From Cordia subcordata (lineage: Eukaryota; Streptophyta; Magnoliopsida; Boraginales; Cordiaceae), in NCBI GenBank assembly GCA_028554755.1, contig JAPTOF010000001.1, positions 4,384,501 to 4,448,500 on the forward strand: DNA of 64,000 nucleotides, in the 5' to 3' direction. Under the pieces are notes generated by a model, which was not told where the DNA came from, did no database searches, and was given only the letters and a program-made list of their open reading frames with translations. Below are positions 1-11,839 of this stretch, one piece after another; position 1 is the stretch's first letter; each line of letters opens with the position of its first letter. Position numbers and translations under genes: made by a program.

Positions 1-284
1 ATGATATGTGGACTACGTAAGTGTAGAATTCTTTAAAATGATAGAAGCCCTCTGCCCTCCTCTCTATCTTGGTTATCGAGGGGAAGAGAGAACGAAGCTA
101 GGGAGAGATAAGAGAATGACATGATTTAAGGAGAAAGACAGAGGGAAGAAAAAGATAACAAAATTTTAATTATCCTTTTGAAGTGCAACTGTAATTTACG
201 GAGGCGTAGACCCTAATTCAAAGTGAAAAACTTATATCGTGAATTCACAGGTGCACAATCCATCATACACTTGCAGCTGTAAAT

Positions 285-805
285 ATATTGAATAAATAAC
301 TTATCAGTACTGAAAAAAGATGATATGTGAATTTTATTGAACAAATAACTTATGAATATTGAACAACTAGTCTTTTTATTTTGAACAAACATCAGTGGTT
401 GTTTTCATGTATAGATGTTTGTTAAGTTTACATTTATCAACAGATATTGTTATTATCTATAGATTTTACTGAACAAACAGCTTATGAATACTGAACAAAT
501 AATCTTTTTATTCTGAATAAACATCTATGACTATTTTTATGCATAGATATTTGTCAACTTTACACTTCTCAACAAATCTTGTGATGATTTGTGAATTTTA
601 TTAGACAAATAGCTTATGAATACTGAATAAATAGTATTTTTATTCTGAACAAATGTTTTCATGTGTAAATGTTTATGTGGATTTTACTGGATAAATAGTT
701 TATGAATACTGAACAAATAATTTGTAATTATTTTTATTTATAAATGTTTTTATAAATTTTACTAGACAAATAGCTTATAAAGACTAAACAAATAATTTAG
801 TACAT
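285..805. repeat. Degenerate tandem repeat, unit about 130 bp
   Basis: Five to six imperfect units begin near 329, 462, 592, 679 and 752. The shared core is GATTTTACTGAACAAATAG, then CTTATGAATACTGAAC, followed by CTTTTTATTCTGAACAAACAT. Early units are about 130 bp; later ones are shortened to 87 and 72 bp by deletion. A related word (ACAATAGCTTGTGAACAAG) occurs at about 9090 in the inverted-repeat element, which suggests a shared transposon source. Positions 1-284 and 806-1805 hold no gene that I can support. Confidence 0.75.
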
Positions 806-1805
806 CATGCTCTGTACTCTTGCATGAGCATAATATAATTTGCGTTCAAAGTGGCTCTAGAAAATGGCTTCTGGGCCAGATTCATAAGGCTTCGGAGGCC
901 CAAAACTCGACAAGAGCACGGGTTAATTCCACGGATCTGGTGGAAACTGAATTGGGTTCTTGAGATTGGTCGTCAATGAAGAAAATAGGATGTTGGCAAA
1001 AGTCGACCAAAAAATGTTGTTCTGTTAATACCCAACAGACCATCAATTAAAGAAGAAACTGCGAAATTAATGAGATGACAACAATTAGACAGCATTAAAC
1101 ACTAAAAAAAGATCTTATGTACAAATTCAATAATTGTAGGAAAATGCAAAAATTTTGGTTTCGAATTCTTAGTTCCTTCACCTATCTATCAATTATCATT
1201 CGAATACGTACGACAATAACTATATGGGTGCACGAGCTGCTGAACACATACTGGGCACTAGTCATTCCCTATCCTACCAAGTTTCCTTCTCATTTGTAGA
1301 ACTTTGGGTGCTTCACAAAATAAATATAGCTAATTCCCGATTGAAACACTACCGTGGGCAGCCCATGGACTGTGAAATGTCTCTATCTGCTAGTGATAGC
1401 TTTTTCCTTTTTTTTCTTTCTCTCTTTAAAGGATCAATAATAGTTTTTGATATATTTCTAGTAATAACTCGAACACAAAATTTATGAATTTAAATAAGAG
1501 GTATTACCACCGAGTTATACCATTTCATAGGATAGCTACTCTTTAATTGGATAGAAAGATATGATACCTGCCTTGGATGATATTGTCATCATAGTTGATT
1601 TACATCTTCTTTTTTTTTTTCCCTTTTTAGTTGTAAGAAGAGAGATTTTTATGTAATTCAAATGTGATCAACACACCGGTTGGTACAAAATCAAATGCAG
1701 CAACTCTCTCAAGTACAATTGGAATGTTAAACCTTCAATGTAAAGGTGGCTGATTTCTAATATGTTGGTCTAGGAATCCAATTCTCTAAAAGCTCCTTAT
1801 ATTTA

Positions 1806-2052
1806 TAGTATGTTTGGAACGATGTTATTTTCAGATTCTTATCATATTGAAATAAAAAAAATATCTTATAACATTTAAAACATCTTATCACATGCATGCT
1901 AAACTGAAAATAAATCATATTTTTTATTTTATAAAAAATAAGCAATCCATCCTTATCTAATTTTTTTTACAACTATTGCATAGAATGCGTGTAATAAGTG
2001 TCTCTCATTTCAATAGAATAAGTATCTTAAAGTAAGATCATTCCAAACACTA
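1806..2052. mobile_element. TIR element (MITE), 247 bp, TSD TTA
   Basis: Left end TAGTATGTTTGGAACGAT and right end ATCATTCCAAACACTA are inverted repeats with few mismatches. TTA flanks both sides (1803-1805 and 2053-2055). Short length, no ORF and a 3-bp TWA duplication fit a Tourist/PIF-Harbinger type MITE. Confidence 0.75.
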
Positions 2053-2689
2053 TTAATATAGATCGTCATATAATTGACCGGCTAATCTTAACCTAACCGA
2101 TTGTCCATTTCTAATTCAAAATTGTTGTGCGAAGCGTGTCCTTTCTTATTCCTATCTTGGGCCAAATTATCTGAAGTTTCCCATCAAATTAAATTTTGAT
2201 TCAATTGATTAAGACTGCAGTAGTTATAGAGATTAGTCCAATTTTCCCGCAGGGAGAGGATAACCCTTATCTTATTGATTAGTTGGTACTTCACAACTCT
2301 TAATAAACCCCAAGTTGTGTGATTAAGGTGCCTCTAGATCTTCTTCAATCACGCTTTGACAGGATGTCTATTTTGGCTTTTGTTTTGTTTTGAAAAAGTG
2401 GATTGGTTAAGCATACGCCTGAAAAACGCAAGATGAGAACACAACTAAAAGCTAAAAGATATTAATTATGATTGTTGATCATGTCTCAAAACATAAACAT
2501 GAGTGAAGCACTACTGCACTAGTCTCCAGGTCACCAATAAGTATTTATTTTTGTCTTTTTACGCATAGACTGATATTATTGTTTTGCCGTTTTGGGGTTA
2601 ATAGATCTTTGGATCATTTAGCGAAATAAAAGATGGCAGTTTAAAGACGTAATTTTTCTTATTTTTTTTTTATATTGATCACTATAAAA

Positions 2690-2957
2690 GTATGGCAAAT
2701 CAGCATACATACCATGAGACGAACGAGCAACGTATTAATTTAACTAATGACGCGTTTGTGTGTGGATATTCCTTTGGTTCAACTTCAAAATATTTTCAGT
2801 TGATGTTCATTCATGGATTGTGGTGTTGTTTGTCTTTGTTGTTTTTGGTCAAGGTCTTGGGACCTTTGTGTTGTGTCGTTGTATTTGTTGGGCTAATTTT
2901 CTCTAATCCACTTATGTTATGTTAGTAAATTTGTTGTTTGACCCAAAAAAAAAAAAA
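2690..2957 (+). mobile_element. Possible 3' end of a LINE-type retroposon
   Basis: A T/G-rich segment resembling plant L1 3' UTRs (TTTGTTGTTTGACC) ends in a 12-13 nt A run at 2945-2957. A 7-bp word, CACTACT, occurs right after the A run (2958) and at 2509 upstream, a weak candidate target duplication. A 77-codon frame at 2692-2925 has no recognisable domain and is probably not a gene. Confidence 0.35.
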
Positions 2958-3718
2958 CACTACTAACAATAAAAAGTGAGTCATTCATCAAACTCAATTC
3001 TCATAAATCACAATAGGAGAGTACTTAATAGGGTCGGATAGAAATTCAAGGGCCGGATAATGTTTTGAAATGAAATTTTTTTTTTCTTTCTTGCACTCCT
3101 GTAATTACTAGATCAGAAAATGTGGCATCCAAAAGTTTGAATGTGCCTGGAAAGAAATCTAGTGAACCATTTGAACTAAAATTCTCCTTTGTCGAGGGTC
3201 AACTCATTAATTTTGTGTCATTTTTTAGAACCCTGATAAGAATATCCATTTGGGATCTAAAACGAAACTTGGAGAAAAGTCGAAAGAAAATACCAACGAG
3301 AGTGGCCCCGTCCATATATGCGTGATTGTATCTATCAATCAAGTGTAATGTGCTTTCTTTTTTTTTTTGTGAATTTTCACTTGGACTTTGGACGATAAGT
3401 CATTTCCCCTTTTCCTTAATAACTCTTTTAAGGAGTACTTTAAGAGAAGTCTTCAAATCACGCAATCCCAACTATCATTTTAACATAAACAATTTCTTAC
3501 CATGTTATTCTCGGTAATAATGTCATAACATAAAAAAATATTCAAATCGAAAAAAATTTCACTCTTTCTTTTCTCCCATTTTAATTTCCTCAACTAGTTT
3601 AACATTCTTTGTGTGTATGCATGCAATTCATAGAATTCTATAGGATATTCAACTGTAATAATCCAATTATTTTCATTCTTCATACATGTTGAATATCGTT
3701 TTGTGATAATTACCATTT

Positions 3719-3780
3719 ACCTGCATCTGCATGCCTTATTTTTTTTGGTCATAACTTGCACCTGCATCTGCATGCCTTAT
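3719..3780. repeat. Two exact 21-bp direct repeats, 41 bp apart
   Basis: ACCTGCATCTGCATGCCTTA(T) occurs at 3719-3739 and 3760-3780. The rest of 2965-4300 is AT-rich intergenic DNA with a G-rich run at 4150-4171 and no gene that I can support. Confidence 0.85.
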
Positions 3781-4405
3781 GACTTACTTCAATGTCAATT
3801 CCTCTATTAATTAGTTATAGGCATTCTTATGAAATAATGCTGTTAGCGAAGTGTATCGTCACATCAAACCAAAAATTAGCTATTTAATTTTAAATTTTTT
3901 TTGCTAGGCCTATTTAATTTAAATTTGTTTATATATTCTTGTGGGAAAAAAAAGGAAAAACACATAGGTCGACCCAAAATTTCCAGTTTATTGCTTTGAT
4001 AAGATTTGCTATTATTTGATAAAGATTTGGCTATGCATTATGCAATCTTTCCCCACCAAGTATTCTAATAAGCTAATTCATTGTTTTTCTTCCGGGCGAG
4101 CTAATTCATTGTTGAAGACTAGAACACTTTTTCTTTTTTTTTTTTCTCCGGGGGGGGGGGAGGGGGGAGGGGTTAAGAAAGGACAAAACTTCATTATCAC
4201 CTAAAGCAATAATTAATATTACATATTTGACAGCTGAAAAATCTAAAAACTCGTACTTGGCAGAAGATTGCACGGTGGGGCGAATTTAAAGTTATTCAGT
4301 GATGGTTGTTGAAGTGTATTTAGATTTTTAATATATGTCATTATCTTATATATTAGATTGGGTAGATTTTTACTTCTTTACTTTTAAAAAATTTGGACAT
4401 CAAGT

Positions 4406-4718
4406 AACTTGATCTTCATATATTTTAGCAAACTTAGGATATTGTAATATCAAGAATTCACAATGTAGTTGTAAGGATTGGCTTGTATTCTAATGGTTCC
4501 TAAGAAATATGAGAAGACTTACCTTATTTATTGTCTTGCCTTATTTCTAGTTCTGCCTTATTAACTTGATCTTTATATATTTTAGCAAACTTAGGATATT
4601 GAAATATCAAGAATTCACAATGTAGTTGTAAGGATTGGCTTGTATTCTAATGGTTCCTAAGAAATATAAGAAGACTTACCTTATTTATTGCCTTGCTTAT
4701 TTCTAGTTCTGCCTTATT
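4406..4718. repeat. 157-bp tandem duplication across the solo-LTR 5' junction
   Basis: Two copies, 4406-4562 and 4563-4718, are more than 95% alike. Each contains old-LTR sequence, the GTAGT target site and the first part of the inserted solo LTR. The duplication therefore happened after the LTR insertion. Confidence 0.9.
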
Positions 4719-5000
4719 GGCATTCTGCCATTAATTGTAGCTATCATATTATGTTGTCTCTATGTTTTATAAATAGACGCTTAGCCTATTGCAATAGGTG
4801 TGAGGGAGAATAAAGAAACATGAGGCAAGTAGCAAAGAGTGCTTAGAGTTAGAGAAAAAGTCCATCTTGTACTTAGTATCAACGTTGTCTTAATAAAATT
4901 CTCCTTTTTGCCCTTAAATTAGACGTAGGCCGAACAACATAATTGGGTGTCTTGAATTTCTCGTTTATTTCATCTCGTTTACACCACATTTTTCCCAACA
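4627..5000 (+). mobile_element. Solo LTR, Copia-like, 374 bp, 5-bp TSD GTAGT
   Basis: The LTR begins TGTAAGGATTGG and ends TTTTTCCCAACA, with TG..CA termini. GTAGT flanks it exactly at 4622-4626 and 5001-5005. It has a TATAAATAG promoter motif near 4769 and an AATAAA signal near 4892. Lack of any internal region beside it marks it as a solo LTR left by recombination. Confidence 0.8.
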
Positions 5001-6224
5001 GTAGTCTTTACGAGTTTTTCTTTTTTCTAGAATCACTGTTGGTGAAGGCTCCAATCGTCTTCAAATTTTTCATATTTTCTGCCCATAATTTATCTTTTCT
5101 ATTTTCTTTTTAATTTCTAGATCGTATCAAAGCCACCATACCAGTGGCCTGTGTCATTATTATTTTGTTGTTCTCACTACTATTCTACTATAATCTTATT
5201 TAGACCATTCTGGTCGCAGTTCTTGATTTGTTGGTTTTTTGCTTTAGCTCGTATGGGCTCTTGATTCTAAGTTTTTGATTATAATTGGTTTTATGGGATT
5301 TTTGCTTTAGCTCGTTTGAGCTTAATTCTATTCTTGATTTTTTAGCTTGTTTGAGCACTTTGTTCTTGGTTCTTTGGCTCATTTAAATACTTGTTCTTTA
5401 TTCTTTGGCTCCTCTGAGCATCTGTTCTTGGTTTTTGGCTTGTTTGAGTACTTGTTCTTAGTTTTTGACATTCTTGATGTTCTTATAGTTCTTGCGAGAT
5501 TCTTGCTTTGGCTTTCATTGAGCTTAATTCCATTATTGGCATTCTTGATTTTTGTTCTTGGCTGCTATTATTGTTGTACCTTCAAGTTTAGTTCTTACTT
5601 GATTCTGTTATTGTTCAATTCTATTCTCTATTCTTGCACGGTTCAACATTAGCTCAAAGACTTTCAACAACTTAGTTATCAAACTCAAGTTGGTATTTGT
5701 TTGATCACTTGTTTGAGAGGGGTGATTGAAGTGTATTTAAAATTTTAATATATATCATTATCTTACATACGGTAGATTCTCATGTTCTTTGGCTTCAAGA
5801 AACTTGAGCACCTATCAATTTGATTTATATATATCTTAGCAAACTTAAAATATTATTATATTAAAAAATTACAATATAAGCTTCACAAACCTTTCTTTTT
5901 TTCTAAACCCACTATTGGCGGTAGCTCCAAAAACAATTGCCAAGTTTTAGCAAACCATATCTCAGAGTGGACAGAGATAGGACTGTAATCAACAGTCCTT
6001 GTTGTTCTGAGCTTACGTGGCCCAATGCGAGTTCTCTACTACCCATGCGGAATGGAGCGCGTGATCCATTACATCGTTCACGTGCCTCCACGAACTTGGT
6101 CGAATGATCAAACCGCGAGTTGTTACGATTACCTCTCTCCAGTTCAAGTTTAGTTTTTTGTTTTTCCCAGTTAGCCTTTATTATTATGAATTATTAATGT
6201 TAATCTTTAATATTTTACAAATTT

Positions 6225-6330
6225 ATTTAAATGAGTTTTTTGAAATCTCCACCCTTATGAGATTGAATTCAGAATTTTACTCCTACAATAGATAACTTTA
6301 ACCACTTAAGCTATTTCTTAATTCCTTCAT
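6225..6330 (-). mobile_element. SINE-like tRNA-derived remnant (candidate)
   Basis: On the minus strand an A-box-like TAGCTTAAGTGGTTAAAG precedes a B-box-like GAATTCAATCTC by about 35 bp, the spacing of an internal Pol III promoter. No clear tail or target duplication. The rest of 5951-6912 is AT-rich with nothing else seen. Confidence 0.3.
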
Positions 6331-6915
6331 TTAAATGAGATCCTATATAATGAATAAATAATGTGAACTAGTATGAATAACTTTATGAAACATTTAAAAT
6401 TAATATGAGTGTTTTGGATATTGGGACTAATTTGAATACTTTGAAATAATAAGAACTAATTTGAAAAAAGAAAGTGTTTACTTTTTTTTTTTAATTAATC
6501 CTTTGATTAACTAGAAACATATGTGTGATGAAATATTACTGTACTATAAAATTTATAACTTTGGAATAGATTTAATGTAATCTTTTCATCAAATAAGCTT
6601 CTAATCATTTATAAAGGAATACATAAACATCACTCAGGTGTTCAATTTTTAGGTTTAGCTTTGGTTTATGGTTCAAATAATAGTTTAAAGCGTTACAGTT
6701 ACTTCTTTTTATTTTTTTGTGAGTGATGAGTTTGGGTTTAAATCTTTGTTGCCAGGAGTTAATCTTCTTTTTTTCTTCGAAAAAAAATGTCTAAGTTTGT
6801 TTGACCCATATTCAAATACTTGAGGTGATATGCTGGGTCGGGGTTAATTTTTTTAATTAAAAAAGATTTATATTTGCTTTATATGAATTTTAAGACTTGA
6901 ATTTGAAAACATTTA

Positions 6916-7656
6916 GGGCCTGTTCGGCAAATTTAGCTATTGGAGTAGCTGATAGCTGTTTGGGTAGCTGATAACTGTTGTATTTTAGCTGTTAGCGGAT
7001 AGCTGTTTAACTAGCTGATTGAACAAAATGTGTTCGGTAAAATTAGCTGTTAGATTAACTGATGAATGTTAAATGACGTAAAAGGACATTAATATCATGT
7101 TATTATTATTATTGTTATTATGATAATTGCAATTATTATTACTATTATAGGAATAAGATAATATATTTCACAATTAGATATTTATTTTTATAATCATATT
7201 TTAATATTAAAGTATAACTAATTTTTTTATAAAACATTTATGTCAATATTACAAAAATTAATTTTAATATATTCAAATTTATTTTGTTAAAAAAATGTAC
7301 TAATAAAATTTATTTTTTTAGTAATGTTGATTATATAAAAATTGAAATTCATTTTTATATTATTTCTTATTTATATTTGTGAAAGAAAAGATAAAAATAT
7401 AAAGAGAGATTGGAAAAAGAATAGAAAAATCAAAAAATGCAAAAAGGGTAGAATTGCCAAAAAAAAATATGAAAAGCTAAAAGCTACCTGAAACGCTAAA
7501 ATTTTTAGCTTTTGAGAAACGCTAGTTGAAACGCTAAAAGCTACCTAAAAAGCTACTTGAAACGCTAGTTTACCGAACAGTAATAATTTAACAAAATAGT
7601 GTTTTGACCAGTCAAAACGCTAAACGCTACTTGAAAAGCTGTTGCCAAACACGCAC
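6916..7656 (+). mobile_element. TIR element family A, copy 1, 741 bp, TSD TTA
   Basis: Left end GGGCCTGTTCGGCAA and the reverse complement of the right end, GTGCGTGTTTGGCAA, match at 12 of 15 positions. TTA flanks both sides (6913-6915 and 7657-7659). Subterminal regions are full of AGCTGATAGCTGTT and GCTAAAAGCTAC words. It has no ORF. Diverged copies lie at 9894-10768 and 41121-41952, both inverted relative to this one. Confidence 0.8.
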
Positions 7657-8033
7657 TTAATAGAATGAGTCGAGCTTTTGAAAAGGGGCTATTTGTATAG
7701 TATTAATTAACAGTGTAAGTTTTTAATCTTTCACGGTAGTTTCCTTTTTCCTTTCTGCCATTTTTAAATGCTTATATTTTTTGTTTTTCAAAAAATAAAA
7801 ACTTTTCGAGGAAATTAAAATTATCAAAATGAGAAATACAATGGAGATTCTTTTAGTTATAAGAGAGTGAACTCAAAACTCTAGATCAAAGAAAAATCTT
7901 GATTTTGGGCATTTTTCTTTCTCTCGTTTTTGTATTCTCTGTCTAGAATTTTGGTGATTACTTTTACGAAAATAAAATATTTTAGAATTTATATAGGACA
8001 TGTTTTTTGTTCTATAACACGTTTCCCTATTGG

Positions 8034-9208
8034 TTCTAAGGGACCTTATTTTATGGTTCTACATCTACATGTTCTTGCGGAATCACTGTGCACTGTGCGT
8101 ATGCCACTACCATATACGCATTCTCACCTTCGAACCAGGCAAAATAAACTATACTACTACAGGATTGTGCTCTCGTGAAGCATGGTGCACCCTTGCTTTA
8201 AAAAAAAAAAGATCAAATCCAGTTGTCTATCTTACTTTCACACACAAAACTCAGTTACACATAAACACACAGATGCACACACAAAAACACGCACTCATAC
8301 GCACACACTCAGAAACACATGTACTTACACACACACTCACTGTGCCTTGATCGGCTTTTAAACGTTACCAGAAGGTTCGCGAGACTATAAGGGACAATTG
8401 AAGCCAAAGCAAGATAAATGCTCCGATGTCTTTGGATCTAAAGAGGTCCAAAGAAGTTTTTGATGTTGCTTGTTGTATATTTTTTTTTTCTCAAATTTGT
8501 AATCGTTGAAGTTATTCCTAAACAATAAATGAATACAAAATTTATTGCATGTATTATGCTTTTGATTTGACTTTGGGAATGTGAAGCTGCTTGAGATTTT
8601 CTGATTTTGAAGCAGAATTAACAAGAATATGGTAAGTGGTGAACTAATAAATTAACGTGTTTGTTTATAATTTTTTATACTCTTTTTTCATTACTTTAGT
8701 GTTGAATAACTATATATAGAGTGATGAACAAATAAATAAAAAGTCGTAAACAAATAGAGTGGTGTAGTAAACACATATATGTGTTTGTGTTTGTGTGCAA
8801 AAGAGTGGTGTTAATGAACAAAAATATATAGAATAGTGAACAAATAAAAGTCTTTGTATTTGTATGTGTCTGTGTGTGTAAGAGTGGTAAACAAAATATA
8901 TGTAAGGGTGGTAAACAAATAAAAGTGTTTGTATTTGTGTATTTGTGTGTGTGAGTGGTGAACAGTGTGAGATAGTGAAAAAATATTTGATATATATATG
9001 AAAGTCAATTAACAAATAGTTGTAGGGTGGTGAAAAAATATGTGTGGTGTGAGCATAAAAAATATTTTTTTAATTTTATTGTATGTAAACAATAGCTTGT
9101 GAACAAGATAACAGTAAGTAGCACATACTATTTTACTATTCGCCACAGTAAATACATAGTGCTTATATAGGAGTGTGTAGATGTAGGACCATGATATAAG
9201 GTCCCTAG
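8034..9208. mobile_element. Element with long imperfect inverted repeat and GT/CA-rich interior
   Basis: CTAAGGGACCTTATTTTATG and the following GTTCTACATCTACA (8036-8070) recur inverted at 9172-9208, with about 32 of 38 positions matching. The interior has CA-rich DNA (8230-8345) and degenerate repeats of GGTGAACAAATAAAAGTGTTTG type (8690-9060). Frames here reflect simple sequence. The true outer ends may extend beyond the matched part. It may be a foldback or MULE-like non-autonomous element. Confidence 0.5.
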
Positions 9209-9893
9209 TGGCATAATAGATAAAATAAGTTTATTGTATGTATCTTGTTTTTAAGATATTTAAGAATTGTGGTTATTTGCCATTTGAAAGAGAAATAAAG
9301 AAAATGTAATGCATCCCCTGGGATTTGAAAAATTAATAAAATATCATGTAAGATATATATATATATATATTTCAAAAAAGAAGAATCACGTAAGATTAAA
9401 AATATATATATATATATATTTTTTTTTTCAAAAAAGAAGAATCACGTAAGATTAAAATAGCAGTTAGCTAACCATGTCAAAAATATCCTTTCAACAAAAG
9501 ATCAAGTCCTATTATTAGAGGGTTGAAATAACAATCCTAAATATAATGTTACACCCAGTTCAAACCCTATTGTCAATTTTTTTTCCTCTTATTTTCTTTT
9601 TGTTCATAGCATTGGGAGAAAATAGTGGGAAAGGGGAGAATGATGCACCAAAAGTCTAACATTTTATTGATTTTTGTTATTATTTGTGTAACTTATCATC
9701 AATAGTATCCTTTGTTTCCCTTTCATCTTTTTTATTTATTTTTGGGCTAATGCAAACTGTTTGCCATAAAATCTTGCCTCTCGCTTACACCATCAATAGA
9801 AAATCAAGGACAAATTTTTGTTGCATGTTTTGGACCAAATTACCCTTGCATAAAAGTTGAATCTAATTTTGGCCTGACGTTTAGCGTGTGTTT

Positions 9894-10768
9894 CGCAAGA
9901 CAAAAAAATAATTTCTTGACTACTTTTCAGTATTTTGACTAAGAGGGTGTTTGGCTTTGGTTATTTTGGGTGCTTATAAGCACCTAAAAAAAAACACCTA
10001 GAAAAAAGCACCATCTCACATATTTTTTACTATTTAAGTGCGTATAAGCACCAAATAAGCAAAGCCAAATACCCTCTAAGTTTTGACTAGCTTTTAGTCA
10101 AAACACTACTATCTGTATATCTCTAGTTGTTTCTTGTTTAGTAAAATAGCTTCTAAACTAGCTTTTAGTTTTTAGGAAAGCTTTTCCTAAAAACTAAACA
10201 TGATAGTTTTTCAAGAAAATTTCAGCTTTTCATATTTTTTTTAGGCAATTTTGCCATTTTTTCATATTTTTGGACAATTTTACTATTTCTCCAATATCTT
10301 TATAATTTTACTTTTTCTTTCACAAATATAAATAAAAAATAAAAATTAATTTTCAATTCATTCTACATCAAGACATACTAAAAAGTAAAAGTTTTATTAG
10401 TCCATTTATTTTTTGACAAAATAATTTTTGAATTTATTAAAATTAATTTTTATAATATTGAGACAAATACTTATAAAAAATTAGTTATATTTTAATATTA
10501 AAATATTATTAGAAAAAATAAACATCTAACTATAAAATAAATTATTTTATTTCAATAATAATAATAACAATTATACCAACAACAACAACAAAATGATATT
10601 AATGTCTTTTTACGTCATTTTGAGCTTATTAGCTAATTTAATTACTTATTTTACCGAACACATTTTGTTCGATCACCTAGTTAAACTGCTATTAGCTAAA
10701 ATATATCAACTATCAACCATCCAAACAATTATCAGCTATCTTGATAGCTAATTTTGCCAAGCAAACCC
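9894..10768 (-). mobile_element. TIR element family A, copy 2, 875 bp, TSD TTA, carrying a nested MITE
   Basis: Ends GCGTGTGTTTCGCAA and TTGCCAAGCAAACCC are flanked by TTA (9891-9893 and 10769-10771). The body matches copy 1 in inverse orientation, including the AGCTAATTTTGCC end and the GACGTAAAAAGACATTAATATC-like stretch near 10590-10620. Removing the nested 134-bp MITE and one TAA leaves about 738 bp, close to the 741 bp of copy 1. Confidence 0.8.
9943..10076. mobile_element. Tourist-like MITE, 134 bp, TSD TAA (copy 1), nested
   Basis: Ends GAGGGTGTTTGGCTTTG and its near-inverse CAAAGCCAAATACCCTC, flanked by TAA (9940-9942 and 10077-10079). The interior has the palindrome GGTGCTTATAAGCACC. 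A second copy lies at 38661-38787. Confidence 0.85.
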
Positions 10769-10787
10769 TTAGTTTTAGGATAATTTA

Positions 10788-11073
10788 TGTCTGTTTGGAA
10801 TGAGTTTATTATAAGATGCTTATTTTATTGACGTAAATAACACAATGTTTATTATCTATTTTTATCTTATAAGATATAAGAAATTTTATCACAAGCATAT
10901 TATAAAAACTCAAGACAAACAATACTTTTTATGTCAAAAGTGATTCATCCTTATTTTATTTTTTATAATTATAAATAAGATATCTTATCACAAATATATT
11001 ATAAAAACTCAAACCAACCCATAATTTTATACATAAAAAAGAATTATATAATAAGTTCATACCAAACAAAGCA
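10788..11073. mobile_element. TIR element (MITE), 286 bp, TSD TTA
   Basis: Ends TGTCTGTTTGGAATGAGTTT and AAGTTCATACCAAACAAAGCA are imperfect inverted repeats, flanked by TTA (10785-10787 and 11074-11076). Its ends resemble those of the 1806-2052 element (GTTTGGAA..). It lies 17 bp from the preceding element and just upstream of the LOL1 promoter and leader. Confidence 0.75.
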
Positions 11074-11839
11074 TTAGTGTTTGCACAATTTTTTATTAAC
11101 ATAAGTTTAATTTCGTTATAAAAATTAATTTATAATAAACATAATAAGTGGCCAAAATAAAACGTGATATGGATAAATATCACGGCGAATAAACAATGGT
11201 GAGACAAATGGGATTTAGCTCCGTCTTTTATTTACCATTCTTTCCTCTTTCTTTCCTTCATTTCCTCTCTCCCAAAACCAAACATAGTGATGGAAGCTTT
11301 ATGTTACCTTAAAACCATGAACCTTGTGAAAAAATCTCCTTTCAATAACACCACCTTTTCTCACAAATAATAGCATTACAATTCTCTACCATCTCAAAGT
11401 CCTTTTCTCTATCCCCATCCGTCCCACCCCAAGAAAAACATTTTCATCTGCAACCTGCAAACATTTTCATTTGTCCTTTGCCCCACTGCATAATGCTCCA
11501 TTGATGTCACAGTTCGCAGGGAAGTTTCCAAACAGCAATCTTTTGCAGGAGGTATGCACTGAAAGCTCCCCCATGTGCATAGCTATAATTAATTTTTAGC
11601 TTCCACGTTAACATACTTTGAGTTTTGCTGAAATATTCTTCTTGAAGTCAATACCCATCTATGCCCTTTTCGAAACTTCTGAAATCATTAGTTGAGGACT
11701 AGTTGAACTTTAACTGTGCGTGTGTGCTTTCTTGACTTTTTCCAGGATGGGAAAAAGCTGTGCTGTTTTATGTTTCTGAAGCAGTCAGCTTTTGAGATAT
11801 ATCTTGGAAGAGAAAGGGTTTGGTTTCGTCAGGTTCACA

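Larger units (their letters stand above)
4307..5950 (+). mobile_element. Degenerate non-autonomous LTR retroelement (TRIM/LARD-like)
   Basis: The 5' LTR begins at 4307 (TGTTGAAGTGTATTTAGA) and the 3' LTR at 5723 (TGATTGAAGTGTATTTAAA). The two copies align over the segments around TCATTATCTTA, TTAGCAAACTTA and GCTCCAA. A purine tract, GAGAGGGG (5715-5722), directly precedes the 3' LTR and acts as a polypurine tract. A PBS-like word, TATCAAAGCC, lies near 5126. The internal region (about 5130-5714) has no gag or pol; it is an imperfect array of about 30-bp units containing TTGAGC..CTTGTTCTTGG. The 5' LTR was split by a younger solo LTR. The outer 3' boundary and target duplication are not certain. 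Confidence 0.65.

Noticed and set aside
3760..3780. Resemblance of ACCTGCATCTGCATG to miR530
   Set aside because: The match is partial, repeated in direct orientation, and no hairpin partner is visible.
4718..4731. TTGGCATTCTG resembling the start of miR394
   Set aside because: It lies inside the solo LTR, matches only the first 11 bases and has no stem arm.
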